Part shown: positions 15,294 through 23,900 of the stretch, one piece after another
Position numbering within the stretch: the first letter of the stretch is position 1
How the letters are laid out: each line of letters opens with the position of its first letter
Origin: a virus
DNA: 64,000 nucleotides
Reading direction: 5' to 3' (one strand)
IMG/VR virus record: IMGVR_UViG_3300032011_003203
Coordinates: 17,265 to 81,264 of that record
Program-made: the position numbers and the translations under genes
The notes under the pieces: model-generated
What the model was told of the DNA's origin: nothing
Database searches by the model: none
Seen by the model: only the letters and a program-made list of their open reading frames with translations

Positions 15294-16782
15294 TACGGTC
15301 AATCATAGTGATGAAGTTGTACACGATATGTTACTTCAAATTGAACACAGAGGTAGGGATAATCGAGAGATTTTTGAGAGTGGTAATGTTCACCTGGGCC
15401 ACAATAGATTAAGTATAAATGATGTGAGTGAAGCAGGAAATCAGCCATTTGTTTGGAATGATTATGCACTTGTAGTTAATGGTGAGATATGGAACTATCC
15501 ACAATTAAGAAAAGAATATGAAGAACGAGGTTATACATTTTTTAGTAATAGTGATTCAGAAATAATTTTATATCTATACAAAGAAAATGAATTAAAAAGA
15601 TTAGAGGGTATGTTTAGTTTTGTATTGCATGATACCTTAACTAATGAGTTAGTTGTATCGAGAGATTGGGTTGGTAAGATTCCATTATACATTTATAACA
15701 ATGATACAAATATTTTAATTGCATCTGAAATGAAATCAATATTAAAAATATTACCACAAGCAGAATGTAAGTTTGTTCCAAAAAATTCAGTAGTTAGAAT
15801 AAATACAATTACTGGTTCAGTACATATTGATAAAGATTACTATTTTACTTGGACACCATTTGAGGATAAAGAGTTTGACCAAGATGAGGTTAACAAAAAA
15901 ACTTATGAGTTGTTAGATACTGCAGTAGAGAAAAGATTATTAAGTGATGTTAAGGTTGCAACTTGTTTAAGTGGTGGTATTGATTCAAGTGTAATTACTT
16001 ATTTGTTAAGTAAGAAAGTACCTGATATCGTATCTTATACAGTCAAGTTCGATGAGGATTCAAGAGATTTAATGTTTGCAAGAATGGTTGCAGAACATAT
16101 CAATGTACCATTGGTTGAGGTTGAGATACCAAGAGACCCAGAAGAATTAAAAAGAAAATTTTTAGAAACAATAAAGGTTATAGAATATCCATCAACAGTC
16201 CAAATGGAAGTTGGTATTCTACAAAGTTATGTTGCCGAGAAAATGGCAGAGGATGGTGTTAAGGTTGCGTTTAGTGGTGAGGGTTCTGATGAATCGTATG
16301 GTTCATATGGTACATTCAGAATGTTCAGTAAGAAACCAGATTGGAGTGATGTACGAAAGAAATTATTTGAGAAACAATACTATGGTAATTTACTTCGTGG
16401 GAATAATATCTTTATGAATTATGGAACAATAGAATTAAGATGTCCATTCTTTGATTTAGATTTTTTAGATTACACTACTAACCTTACACAACCAGTATTA
16501 GATAATAGTGGAAACCAATGGAAGAAACCACTTGCTGAAGCATTTCGTGGACACTTACCAGATGAGGTATGTGACCAAGAGAAACGAGCATTTCAAAAAG
16601 GAACAAACTTCAAAGAGTATATAGAAGATGTAATTCTAAATGATACAGATATAAATTTTAAAAATAGAAAAAAACTATTTCATTGTATCGGAGATAACTT
16701 TGAAAGAATATTTGGTTTCAAACATAAAGGTATGAGAGATACTTTATCTGGCACTGAAAATGGATTTGGGAAATGGATATAA
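15277..16782 (+). CDS. asnB: Asparagine synthase (glutamine-hydrolysing)-like amidotransferase
   Basis: 501 residues. Start GTG 15277 is chosen because it makes Cys residue 2 (CGIV), the N-terminal nucleophile of class II amidotransferases, and AAGGAG lies seven bases upstream. HRGRD, LGHNRLSIND and NGEIWN belong to the glutaminase domain. SGGIDS (232-237) is the PP-loop of the synthetase domain, and FSGEGSDE follows. It is somewhat shorter than E. coli AsnB. In this cluster it could amidate a modified base instead of aspartate; either is possible. Confidence 0.88.
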   Translation: MCGIVSTVNHSDEVVHDMLLQIEHRGRDNREIFESGNVHLGHNRLSINDVSEAGNQPFVWNDYALVVNGEIWNYPQLRKEYEERGYTFFSNSDSEIILYLYKENELKRLEGMFSFVLHDTLTNELVVSRDWVGKIPLYIYNNDTNILIASEMKSILKILPQAECKFVPKNSVVRINTITGSVHIDKDYYFTWTPFEDKEFDQDEVNKKTYELLDTAVEKRLLSDVKVATCLSGGIDSSVITYLLSKKVPDIVSYTVKFDEDSRDLMFARMVAEHINVPLVEVEIPRDPEELKRKFLETIKVIEYPSTVQMEVGILQSYVAEKMAEDGVKVAFSGEGSDESYGSYGTFRMFSKKPDWSDVRKKLFEKQYYGNLLRGNNIFMNYGTIELRCPFFDLDFLDYTTNLTQPVLDNSGNQWKKPLAEAFRGHLPDEVCDQEKRAFQKGTNFKEYIEDVILNDTDINFKNRKKLFHCIGDNFERIFGFKHKGMRDTLSGTENGFGKWI

Positions 16783-17618
16783 TACAAACACCAATAGAAA
16801 CTTATACATTAAATGGTATCGATGTTGATGTCAAGAGAGATGATTTAGTTGGTGATGGAGTTAACTTTCCACGATGGGCAAAGATAGAGGGTATAAGAAA
16901 AATATTAGAGAGTGATGATATTGATAAATCAAAACCACTAACTCACTTATCAGTTTATGGAAGTTGGACTGGATGGACATTAAGTAAGTTGTGTAAAGAG
17001 TATGGTATAGAATTTATTTCTGCTTATCCAGATACACAAAAGTTTCCACAAGTATTGTTAGAACGAGTAGAGGGTAATGGTGGTAAGTTACATCCGATGA
17101 GACCTAATATGATGGCGTTTATGCAAAACAAATTAAACACACAAGCAAAAGAAAATGGTTGGCAACAATTACCATACGCATTCAATCATCCCGCATACAT
17201 TAGTTATATGGGGGCAAGAATGAGAGAAGTTTTAAAAGATAGGGAATATGATAACCTTGTTGTTAGTATTGGTAGTGGTGTTACTGCAAGTGGATTAATA
17301 AAAGAATTTTTAGAGTACGGAGATGATTGGTGGAAGTTAAATAACGAATCAAGAAAAGTTTATTCTATTACGATGAGTGCATTCTCATCAACAAAAAAGA
17401 TTTTAAATGAGAATCACGCTGGTGATTTGAAAAATATAATACTCGAAAAATCACCATATGCATTTGATGATATGATGGATGATTATAAAGTACCATTTGA
17501 TTGTAATGAATTTTGGGACAAGAAACAATGGTATTGGTTAGAGGATAATATACAGAAACTTAAAGGGAAAACTTTATTTTGGAACATTGGTGGTTCTTAT
17601 TTAAATTCAATAAAATAA
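16773..17618 (+). CDS. PLP-dependent (tryptophan synthase beta-fold) enzyme-like protein
   Basis: 281 residues. VKRDDLVGDG...RWAKIEGI resembles the start of ACC deaminase/D-cysteine desulfhydrase proteins, where a Lys binds PLP. SVYGSWTGWTLSKLCKEYGI replaces the substrate loop, and SIGSGVTASGLI matches the phosphate-binding glycine loop. FWNIGGSYLN near the end matches the last family motif. The substrate is unknown. It overlaps asnB by ten bases, so it belongs to the same operon. Confidence 0.65.
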   Translation: MDIIQTPIETYTLNGIDVDVKRDDLVGDGVNFPRWAKIEGIRKILESDDIDKSKPLTHLSVYGSWTGWTLSKLCKEYGIEFISAYPDTQKFPQVLLERVEGNGGKLHPMRPNMMAFMQNKLNTQAKENGWQQLPYAFNHPAYISYMGARMREVLKDREYDNLVVSIGSGVTASGLIKEFLEYGDDWWKLNNESRKVYSITMSAFSSTKKILNENHAGDLKNIILEKSPYAFDDMMDDYKVPFDCNEFWDKKQWYWLEDNIQKLKGKTLFWNIGGSYLNSIK

Positions 17619-17627
17619 AAAAAACAC

Positions 17628-17657
17628 TTGACTTGTATAGGCAAAAAGCCTTATATT
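17628..17657 (+). promoter_or_regulatory. Sigma70-type promoter
   Basis: TTGACT (17628-17633), an 18-bp spacer and TATATT (17652-17657), preceded by AAAAAACAC and almost identical over its length to the copy at 5225. It drives the operon from 17691 to 20261. Confidence 0.82.
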
Positions 17658-17690
17658 ATGGTCATATTAAATTGGAGATTTAGAAACAAT

Positions 17691-18464
17691 ATGAAAAGTT
17701 TATCAGCAGAAAAAATACAAGAGAACTATAAAACTCTTCGAAATATTATTACGATGACTTTCTCTGGTGAGAGACTAGAGAAATTAAATAAGATGTATGA
17801 TTATTTTGAAGATAGAATGATGTTAGCACCAGCAAGTGCAAAAGAACATTATCACAATGCTATGGTGGGTGGATATGTAGAGCATGTTTTACACATTGTA
17901 GATTTTTCACAATCAGTAAAAAAGTTGTGGGAAGAAAAGGGAGCAGACATTAACTTCACGGATGAAGAATTAATCTTTGCTGCATTACATCACGATTTAG
18001 GTAAGGTAGGTAATTTAGAACACGATTACTATATACCAAATGAATCAGATTGGCATCGTAAGAATCAAGGTAAGATTTATACACATAATCCAGAGTTACC
18101 TTATATGACAGTAACAGATAGAGCATTTTATTTATTACAACACTTCCAAATACCTTTAACAGAAAATGAATATATGGGATTGATGTTAACAGATGGAATG
18201 TATGAAGATGCAAATAAAAAATATTTAATGACCTTCTTACCAGAGACTGGATTGAGAAGTCATATATCACGAATACTACACCAAGCAGATATGATGGCAA
18301 CATTTATCGAATCGGATGAGTGGAAGCGTGGAGATAAAAAAGAGACTAAACGAGTTCTTAAATCAGTAGGTAATATCAAAGATGCCGTTAAGTCAGAAGT
18401 AGAAACTAAACTCACGGGTGAATCACCAAAAGATTTATTTAATGAGTTATTTGGAGATAAGTAA
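17691..18464 (+). CDS. HD-domain phosphohydrolase
   Basis: 257 residues. The HD motif HHDLGK is at 100-105, with upstream histidines at YHNAMVGGYVEHVLHI (His54 and His65 region) and a later HQADMMA. HD proteins hydrolyse phosphoesters in nucleotides or RNA. In phages they can cut dNTPs or signal nucleotides. ATG 17691 is chosen since upstream in-frame codons lie inside the promoter, and TTGGAG is the ribosome site. Confidence 0.8.
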   Translation: MKSLSAEKIQENYKTLRNIITMTFSGERLEKLNKMYDYFEDRMMLAPASAKEHYHNAMVGGYVEHVLHIVDFSQSVKKLWEEKGADINFTDEELIFAALHHDLGKVGNLEHDYYIPNESDWHRKNQGKIYTHNPELPYMTVTDRAFYLLQHFQIPLTENEYMGLMLTDGMYEDANKKYLMTFLPETGLRSHISRILHQADMMATFIESDEWKRGDKKETKRVLKSVGNIKDAVKSEVETKLTGESPKDLFNELFGDK

Positions 18465-18724
18465 TGATATTAGAAATATTTGCAGTAGTATGTTTTATAT
18501 TAAGTTTTACACTTGCGTGGACTTCATATAATCAAATACAAAAAGTAGAAAGATTAGAAGAGTGGGTTGAGAACTTCTCAGCTCAAATCATTCTAACACA
18601 ACGAACACTTGATGAATTAGATTCAGAGGGTAAGTTCAAATCCGATGATGAAATCGGAACAGTCTTTACAGCAATTAAAGACACTGTCAATGATTTAAAC
18701 AAAATAACAGAAGAGGATATATAA
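18464..18724 (+). CDS. Small membrane protein with coiled coil
   Basis: 86 residues. A single N-terminal membrane span (about 2-22) is followed by an acidic coiled coil (VERLEEWVENFSAQIILTQ). TAATG overlaps on both sides join the HD gene and the sigma factor gene. Unknown function; topology resembles small phage anchors. Confidence 0.6.
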   Translation: MILEIFAVVCFILSFTLAWTSYNQIQKVERLEEWVENFSAQIILTQRTLDELDSEGKFKSDDEIGTVFTAIKDTVNDLNKITEEDI

Positions 18725-19446
18725 TGCCAAGAAAAGCAAAAAAGGGTTCACCACGATATTACTTTCATCAAGGAACTGAAGATGCAATCATTCGCTTGAA
18801 TAAAGAAACTCGTGCTCATATGAAAGAACGAATTTATAATGAACATATTCGTACACCATTTGAGAAACTTGCTGAGAATATAATTCATACATTTAAGTTT
18901 TATTACTTTGATGTTCCAAGTGAGGATGTTAAACACGAAGTGGTTTCATTCTTATATATGAATATTCACAAATTTGCTGAGGGTAAGGGAAAGGCATTTA
19001 GTTATTTCAGTATTGTTGCTAAGAACTATTTGATTCTACACAACAACAATAATTACAAGAAGATGAAACAACACGATAGTGAGGATGTGATGGATTATAA
19101 AAGAGACCCAGTCACAGAACTTCGTGGTAAAGAATCTCGTAGTATGAAGATGGAGTACATCGAACAACTTGCTGATTATTGGAGAAATAATTTAACTACA
19201 GTCTTTAAACGAAAGAAAGATTTGGATGTTGCTAATTCGGTAGTAGAGTTAATTGATATGAGACATAATATCGATAACTTTAATAAGAAAGCATTATACA
19301 TTCTTATTCGTGAAATGACTGGTTCTAATACACAACACATAACTCGTGTAATTAATGTGATGAAGAAACATCATAACAATTTACACAAGGCATATTTAAC
19401 TACTGGCTCGGTTGATACTAAACGAACTGGTAGTTGGTTTGAGTGA
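18724..19446 (+). CDS. gp55: Late sigma factor, T4 gp55-like
   Basis: 240 residues, basic. FYYFDVPSEDVKHEVVSFLYMNIHKF and GKGKAFSYFSIVAKNYLILHNNNNYKKMKQH match the region-2-like core of T4-type gp55 proteins, which bind host RNA polymerase and read late promoters of TATAAATA type. The C-terminal half is longer than in T4 (185 residues). The recurrent ATATTTAT motif in front of structural operons is the likely target, by inference. Assignment is from motif likeness. Confidence 0.72.
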   Translation: MPRKAKKGSPRYYFHQGTEDAIIRLNKETRAHMKERIYNEHIRTPFEKLAENIIHTFKFYYFDVPSEDVKHEVVSFLYMNIHKFAEGKGKAFSYFSIVAKNYLILHNNNNYKKMKQHDSEDVMDYKRDPVTELRGKESRSMKMEYIEQLADYWRNNLTTVFKRKKDLDVANSVVELIDMRHNIDNFNKKALYILIREMTGSNTQHITRVINVMKKHHNNLHKAYLTTGSVDTKRTGSWFE

Positions 19447-20261
19447 AGTTATATCAACAAGATTGGAATTATCGGAAAAACAATACCGATAAATATCCAG
19501 AGTTAAAAGCTATTACATCATATCCAAATTCTTTTTGGTTAACAAGGAATCCTAAGAAACCAAAACTTGGTAGAAAGTTAACTCATAGTATTCGAAGATT
19601 GTGTAGAAGAGCACATCCAGCTCAACCAGTTATAGTTTTATATGCTATACCTGGTAGAGATATGGGTGGACATTCAAAGGGTGGTTTAACAGAAAAACAA
19701 TATCTAAAATATGTTGGTGATATTGCTTTAGGTATTGGAAATTTTAAACCAATAATTATTTTTGAACCAGATGCAATTCCACATATGAGAAAGATGAATT
19801 TCTTTCAACGAACTAATCGTACAAGGTTGATTAAAAAAGCTTTAGGTTTATTATCAAATACCAATGCACAAGTATATCTTGATATTGGACATCCAAATTG
19901 GTTAAAGAAAACAGATGCTGCAACTTATCTTAATTTATTTAACAAAGGTGATATAAAGGGTTTTTCTATTAATGTGAGTAATTTCGTAACAACAGATAAG
20001 TGTTTACGATATGGTGATAAAATATCTGAAGAAACAAATTTAAATTATGTTATAGATACATCAAGAAATGGTAACGAGGTTTGGGAAACATTCAATCCAC
20101 AAGATATGAAACTTGGTGAAGAACCTACTATCAGAACTAATTCAAGAAAGTGTGATGCTTATCTTTGGATTAAAACACCAGGTGAAAGTGATGGTGCTGT
20201 AAATGGTTGGCCTAAAGCTGGTAGATTTAATGCTAAAAAAACCTTATCTCTTATAAATTAA
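19443..20261 (+). CDS. Glycoside hydrolase family 6 (cellulase-like)
   Basis: 272 residues from a GTG overlapping the sigma gene stop (GTGA). GH6 landmarks in order: VLYAIPGRD (Asp73), FEPDAI (Asp110, expected acid), DIGHPNWL (147-154), INVSNF (176-181), DTSRNG (205-210) and WIKTPGESDG (242-251, Asp250, expected base region). The family cleaves beta-1,4-glucans. No signal peptide or binding module is seen, so it would act after lysis or as a virion part. A cellulose-like exopolysaccharide of the host is the likely substrate, by inference. Confidence 0.85.
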   Translation: MKLYQQDWNYRKNNTDKYPELKAITSYPNSFWLTRNPKKPKLGRKLTHSIRRLCRRAHPAQPVIVLYAIPGRDMGGHSKGGLTEKQYLKYVGDIALGIGNFKPIIIFEPDAIPHMRKMNFFQRTNRTRLIKKALGLLSNTNAQVYLDIGHPNWLKKTDAATYLNLFNKGDIKGFSINVSNFVTTDKCLRYGDKISEETNLNYVIDTSRNGNEVWETFNPQDMKLGEEPTIRTNSRKCDAYLWIKTPGESDGAVNGWPKAGRFNAKKTLSLIN

Positions 20262-20294
20262 AAAGGGGGAACTCGGATAAGCTCCCCCTTTATT
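20262..20294. terminator. Bidirectional rho-independent terminator
   Basis: AAAGGGGGA (20262-20270) pairs with TCCCCCTTT (20283-20291), with T-rich flanks on both strands. It starts right at the end of the GH6 gene and lies 22 bases from the end of the convergent minus-strand gene, so it can stop both transcripts. Confidence 0.9.
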
Positions 20295-20312
20295 TAGTCA
20301 TCCGATATAGTA

Positions 20313-20534
20313 CTACTTACGGAATAAACCCACCAACACCAATAATGCGACTAATCCAGCGAAACCAGATTCGCCGAAATTATTAATAATTGCTGTTAGG
20401 TTACCAATAACATTAACGCCGAAGATACCGCTTCCGAATATAATTTCAGAAACCGCACCAATGGCTACCAGCGATAACATCAGTTGAGCTAAGTCATCTG
20501 CGTATCCTTTTACGAGTGTTATGATTTCCTTCAT
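20313..20534 (-). CDS. Small two-span membrane protein (holin candidate)
   Basis: 73 residues on the minus strand. Two hydrophobic segments (about 16-42 and 56-71), short charged ends (MKEIITLVKGYADD and LFRK), and many Gly and Ala residues. CGGGAG lies nine bases before the ATG, which supports a true gene. Size and topology fit small holins, but other membrane roles are possible. It converges on the plus-strand operon at the terminator. TATAAATA, the T4 late consensus, is present upstream on this strand (within 20625-20642). Confidence 0.7.
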   Translation of the reverse strand: MKEIITLVKGYADDLAQLMLSLVAIGAVSEIIFGSGIFGVNVIGNLTAIINNFGESGFAGLVALLVLVGLFRK

Positions 20535-20624
20535 ATGGTTATATCTCCCGTTAGTTAATCAATTTAGTCGGAGTTTTATTTACCGACAAATAATAACTAT
20601 TGTATATATTAGGAAAAATTGATT

Positions 20625-20642
20625 CATATATATTTATATACA
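20625..20642. promoter_or_regulatory. Candidate divergent promoter region
   Basis: CATATATATTTATATACA reads ATATTTATATA on the plus strand and TATAAATA on the minus strand. It lies between the divergent minus-strand membrane gene and the structural operon, so it may serve either. Confidence 0.45.
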
Positions 20643-20661
20643 CCAATTTTTTAAGAATTTG

Positions 20662-20671
20662 ATATTTATTA
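20662..20671 (+). promoter_or_regulatory. Candidate late promoter motif
   Basis: ATATTTATTA ends 22 bases before the first gene of the structural operon. It has the same core as the motifs before 4378 and 35709. Confidence 0.45.
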
Positions 20672-20693
20672 TTGTAACAATATAGGTAAAATT

Positions 20694-21074
20694 ATGGCGA
20701 TAGATTTCGAAGTTTTCGAGGGTAAAACCTTATCAGATGTATTTAAGGACATTTATGATAACTCAAACAAGAACAAGACTCAGTTAGAAGTACTGATGAA
20801 AGAGGTGGTTGGGTTTATCAAGGATGGCGATACGGCCGTACAAATAATTCCTATGTTGAAAGAGTATTTAGAAATCAATGTAAAGAATGATGAACAACTT
20901 GTTAAGTTGGCAACCATTGTACAGAGAATGGCAACTGCTGGTAATAAGGGTGATGATGATGATAACTTTATGTTGAGTGATAGAGAAAAAGAACAATTAA
21001 TGAATAACATTCAAAGCACGGTCGAAGAACTTCAAGACCATTCGGATAACATAACTGCAAAATTAGATAGCTAA
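20694..21074 (+). CDS. Hypothetical structural-operon protein, 126 aa
   Basis: First gene of the tail operon. It is acidic and mostly helical (MLKEYLEINVKNDEQLVKLATIVQRM) with an Asp run (GDDDDNFMLS). Its place directly before baseplate genes suggests a baseplate or chaperone role. No family recalled with certainty. Confidence 0.7.
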   Translation: MAIDFEVFEGKTLSDVFKDIYDNSNKNKTQLEVLMKEVVGFIKDGDTAVQIIPMLKEYLEINVKNDEQLVKLATIVQRMATAGNKGDDDDNFMLSDREKEQLMNNIQSTVEELQDHSDNITAKLDS

Positions 21075-22207
21075 TGTCATACAATATCAAACCTAAAAGT
21101 GGAACTAAATCTGGTCCAATAACGGGTAATAGAGTACAAAATGTTGAATCTACATTAAGATTAATAAAAGAAATATCAGATGAACCTGGTCAGTTTTATG
21201 AATTAGAACCTTTAGAAGTATTAGAGGTACATTTAGATGATACAAAAAACTCTTTCCCACAAGGAAGTGATGGGCCTGATTATACTTATCTTGGTGGAGT
21301 TAAGGGTAGGTTAGTAATTTCAGAGACTGGAAAAAACATTGATAAGTTAAGTGATTACAAACCATTAAATCCAAATATACAAACTACACCAGTGATTGGT
21401 GAAATTGTAATTGGTGTAAAATATCTTGGACAATTATTCTATACAACACAAGTAAATTTTTTTGGTAATCCCAATTTTAATACACAACACGGATTAAGTA
21501 AAGGTAAATCAAAAGATACTTTAGTATCTGATAATATCGATACTGCAAACGAACAAGATGATACAGGTGTAAAAGTTGGTTACTATTTAGAACCAACGCA
21601 AGATGTAAGAAGATTATTACCACAAGAGGGTGATGTTTTAATTGAGGGTAGGTTTGGAAACACTATTAGAATTGGTAGTGATATAAAAAATGATAATCAA
21701 GATTCACCAAATATTATTTTAAATGCTGGACAATCAAAAGATGATTTTCCAAATCCAAAACAACCAGTAGAAGAAAAAATTGATACAGATGGTTCGAGTG
21801 TTTACATAACCACAAATCAACCATTAACATTTACACCTGGTATAGAAAGTAAATTATCACCACCACCATATGAGGGAAAAAATATATTACTTAGTTCAGA
21901 TAGAATTATTTTTAATACAAAGAATGGTGGGGATATAGTTTTTGGTAGTAATAATAATATTTCTATTTGTGCACCAAAGGAAGTTGTGATAGAAGCAGAT
22001 ACTACCAAGATAGGAAGTGTTGAAGCATCAGAACCATTAGTGTTAGGTGCGATATTAGAAAGTAAGTTAAATGATATACTAACATTAATTGAGACTGGTT
22101 TGTTAGCACCGACAGGGCCAGTAGTAGTTGGACCTGGTGCAGGATTATTAGCTAGTTTAAAATCAACACTCTCACAAATAAAGAGTCCTAAGAATTTGGT
22201 AGAGTAA
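21074..22207 (+). CDS. Baseplate hub/spike-like structural protein
   Basis: 377 residues. Position before gp25 and gp6, plus GDVLIEGRFGNTIRIGSD (about 195-212) and beta-rich repeats such as GGDIVFGSNNNISICAPKEVVIEADTT, resemble the OB-fold to beta-helix transition of gp5-type spike proteins in marine T4-like phages. No lysozyme domain is visible. TAATG overlap with the gene before. The assignment is by pattern and place. Confidence 0.55.
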   Translation: MSYNIKPKSGTKSGPITGNRVQNVESTLRLIKEISDEPGQFYELEPLEVLEVHLDDTKNSFPQGSDGPDYTYLGGVKGRLVISETGKNIDKLSDYKPLNPNIQTTPVIGEIVIGVKYLGQLFYTTQVNFFGNPNFNTQHGLSKGKSKDTLVSDNIDTANEQDDTGVKVGYYLEPTQDVRRLLPQEGDVLIEGRFGNTIRIGSDIKNDNQDSPNIILNAGQSKDDFPNPKQPVEEKIDTDGSSVYITTNQPLTFTPGIESKLSPPPYEGKNILLSSDRIIFNTKNGGDIVFGSNNNISICAPKEVVIEADTTKIGSVEASEPLVLGAILESKLNDILTLIETGLLAPTGPVVVGPGAGLLASLKSTLSQIKSPKNLVE

Positions 22208-22479
22208 TGAAGAATGATACTATTAAAGTTATCTTGAGTACGATAACTGCTTTAGGTGGTATTGGTGGGACATATAAAACTATGGAAAATAGAGTTTCAG
22301 ATTTAGAAAATAAATTACAAGCACAAGAAGAGTATTTAAGAATTGAACTTCAAGTAGAGAAGTTACGACAAGAAGAACTTATCAATGAGATGAAACATAA
22401 AAATAAAATGGATTCACTTACATTTGATATGGCAATGAAGCAACAAGAATATTTAATAAAATTAAGTCAAATGGAATAG
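22207..22479 (+). CDS. Small membrane-anchored coiled-coil protein
   Basis: 90 residues. A weak N-terminal hydrophobic helix (IKVILSTITALGGIGGTY) is followed by a long coiled coil (MENRVSDLENKLQAQEEYL...). Its topology could be that of a spanin or tail-associated anchor. Unknown function. Confidence 0.55.
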   Translation: MKNDTIKVILSTITALGGIGGTYKTMENRVSDLENKLQAQEEYLRIELQVEKLRQEELINEMKHKNKMDSLTFDMAMKQQEYLIKLSQME

Positions 22480-22494
22480 TTTTTAGAGGAAATT

Positions 22495-22947
22495 ATGAGT
22501 TGGGATATATTTAAAGCTGAGTATAAAAAGGGTTTAGATGCAGGAGATGATATGGCAAAAGTAATTGCTGAATCATATGATAAGTGTATTAAACTTGGAA
22601 TGACTGTAGGAGCAGCACCACCCGCACCATTAGCAAGTGGTAATGTTGCAGCATTAGAAGCAATGTTAAAAATTGCTTTTAAATCTTACGGAGTAACACC
22701 ATTTCCACTACAACTCGATACAGGTTTAAAATTGTATTGGTTGGGTGGAGTTACTGCAGCAGGAGCGACTGTAATAGTTCCAGGAATAACTGCAGCATAT
22801 GTTCCTTTGGGAGCAGCAAATAAAGATGTTGATGATTTTGTAGAACAATTAATAAAAAGTTTTAAAACGCACTTAGGTCAGGTGAGTGGACTGTTTCCAG
22901 CAGCACCATCACCTTTACCATTTGCAGGTTATAATGTACCAGGATAA
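22495..22947 (+). CDS. Hypothetical virion protein, 150 aa
   Basis: GAGGAAATT before the ATG. Ala/Pro/Gly-rich with GVTPFPLQLDTGLKLYWLGG and an apolar middle. It lies between baseplate genes; likely a structural or assembly protein. No family identified. Confidence 0.6.
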   Translation: MSWDIFKAEYKKGLDAGDDMAKVIAESYDKCIKLGMTVGAAPPAPLASGNVAALEAMLKIAFKSYGVTPFPLQLDTGLKLYWLGGVTAAGATVIVPGITAAYVPLGAANKDVDDFVEQLIKSFKTHLGQVSGLFPAAPSPLPFAGYNVPG

Positions 22948-22958
22948 AGGAGTTAGAA

Positions 22959-23447
22959 ATGACTAAAAAGCAATTAGTAAAAATAATACAAGAAGTAGTA
23001 CGAATAGAAGTACAAAAAGAGGTCAAACAGATATTTATTAATGAGGGAATAAATAGCTTAAAGACTAAAAGAAGTACTACTCTCAAATCAACCGCACCAA
23101 TCGCGAAGAAAAAGGTTCGAAAAATCGTAAAGAAGAAACCAGTTGTTAAACAATATACATCTAATGAATCTCTAAATAGTATTCTTAATGAAACTGCTAA
23201 TATGGAAACGGATGAATATCCAACAATGGGTGGAGGAGCTTTTGATTCAAGTAGAGCAGCAGAACTATTAGGATATGCAGATGCTGGATTTGGTGGTGAT
23301 AAAGAAACTGCAAGAAAAGTTGCAGCGGTACAAACAATGAAAGAAGCTGGAGTTAGTTCAGACCAAGTACCTGAGAGTGTAGTAGATGCCCTAACAAAAG
23401 ATTATAGTGCTTTAATGAAACACGATAAGATGAAGAGTAAAAGATAA
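22959..23447 (+). CDS. Hypothetical basic protein, 162 aa
   Basis: AAAGGAG upstream. A helical N-terminus (KQLVKIIQEVVRIEVQKEVKQIF), a Lys-rich linker (KKKVRKIVKKKP) and an acidic C-terminal domain with EYPTMGGGAFDSSRAAELLGYADAG. Similar two-part proteins sit beside gp25 in other marine T4-like phages. Role unknown. Confidence 0.6.
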   Translation: MTKKQLVKIIQEVVRIEVQKEVKQIFINEGINSLKTKRSTTLKSTAPIAKKKVRKIVKKKPVVKQYTSNESLNSILNETANMETDEYPTMGGGAFDSSRAAELLGYADAGFGGDKETARKVAAVQTMKEAGVSSDQVPESVVDALTKDYSALMKHDKMKSKR

Positions 23448-23899
23448 TGCCTGAAAATGTCAACCTAACGAATAATCCATCTGTCCAACAGATTAATGAG
23501 GATGAAGATTCTTTCTTCGGTTGTACATTTCCATTAACTTATCAAGGTGATAATGTAGGATTTTTTCCAAGAGCAAAAACAGTCAAGGAACAAGCATTTT
23601 CAAATATAAAAAATCTTTTATTAACTATGAAAGGTGAGCGAGTTGGTCAACCAGATTTTGGTAGTAATTTACCAGCATTAATATTTGAACAAGTTGGGCC
23701 AGAATTAAGTGATAGTATTGAAGAAACTATACACGAAGCATTAGAACAATGGTTACCTTATATAAAAGCACAAAATGTTTTTGTGGTACAAGATGAAGCA
23801 AACCCAAACCAAATAGTAGTTACATTAGAATTTATTGTGACAGTTGATGACCCAGATTCACCTGAAACAATAACTTTTAATTTTAACGCAGGAGAGTAA
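23447..23899 (+). CDS. gp25: Baseplate wedge protein gp25-like
   Basis: 150 residues. FFPRAKTVKEQAFSNIKNLLLTMKGERVGQPDFGSNLP contains the conserved GER-x-x-x-P-x-F-G core of the gp25/GpW (lysozyme-like fold) family, here GERVGQPDFG. It forms the wedge core with gp6 and gp53 in T4. TAATG overlap before, gp6 after, the standard order in contractile-tail phages. Confidence 0.92.
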   Translation: MPENVNLTNNPSVQQINEDEDSFFGCTFPLTYQGDNVGFFPRAKTVKEQAFSNIKNLLLTMKGERVGQPDFGSNLPALIFEQVGPELSDSIEETIHEALEQWLPYIKAQNVFVVQDEANPNQIVVTLEFIVTVDDPDSPETITFNFNAGE

Positions 23900-23900
23900 A

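Noticed and set aside
17628-17690. Longer HD-protein reading frame from TTG 17628
   Set aside because: The TTG is the first part of the -35 box of a promoter copy; ATG 17691 follows a GGAG site.
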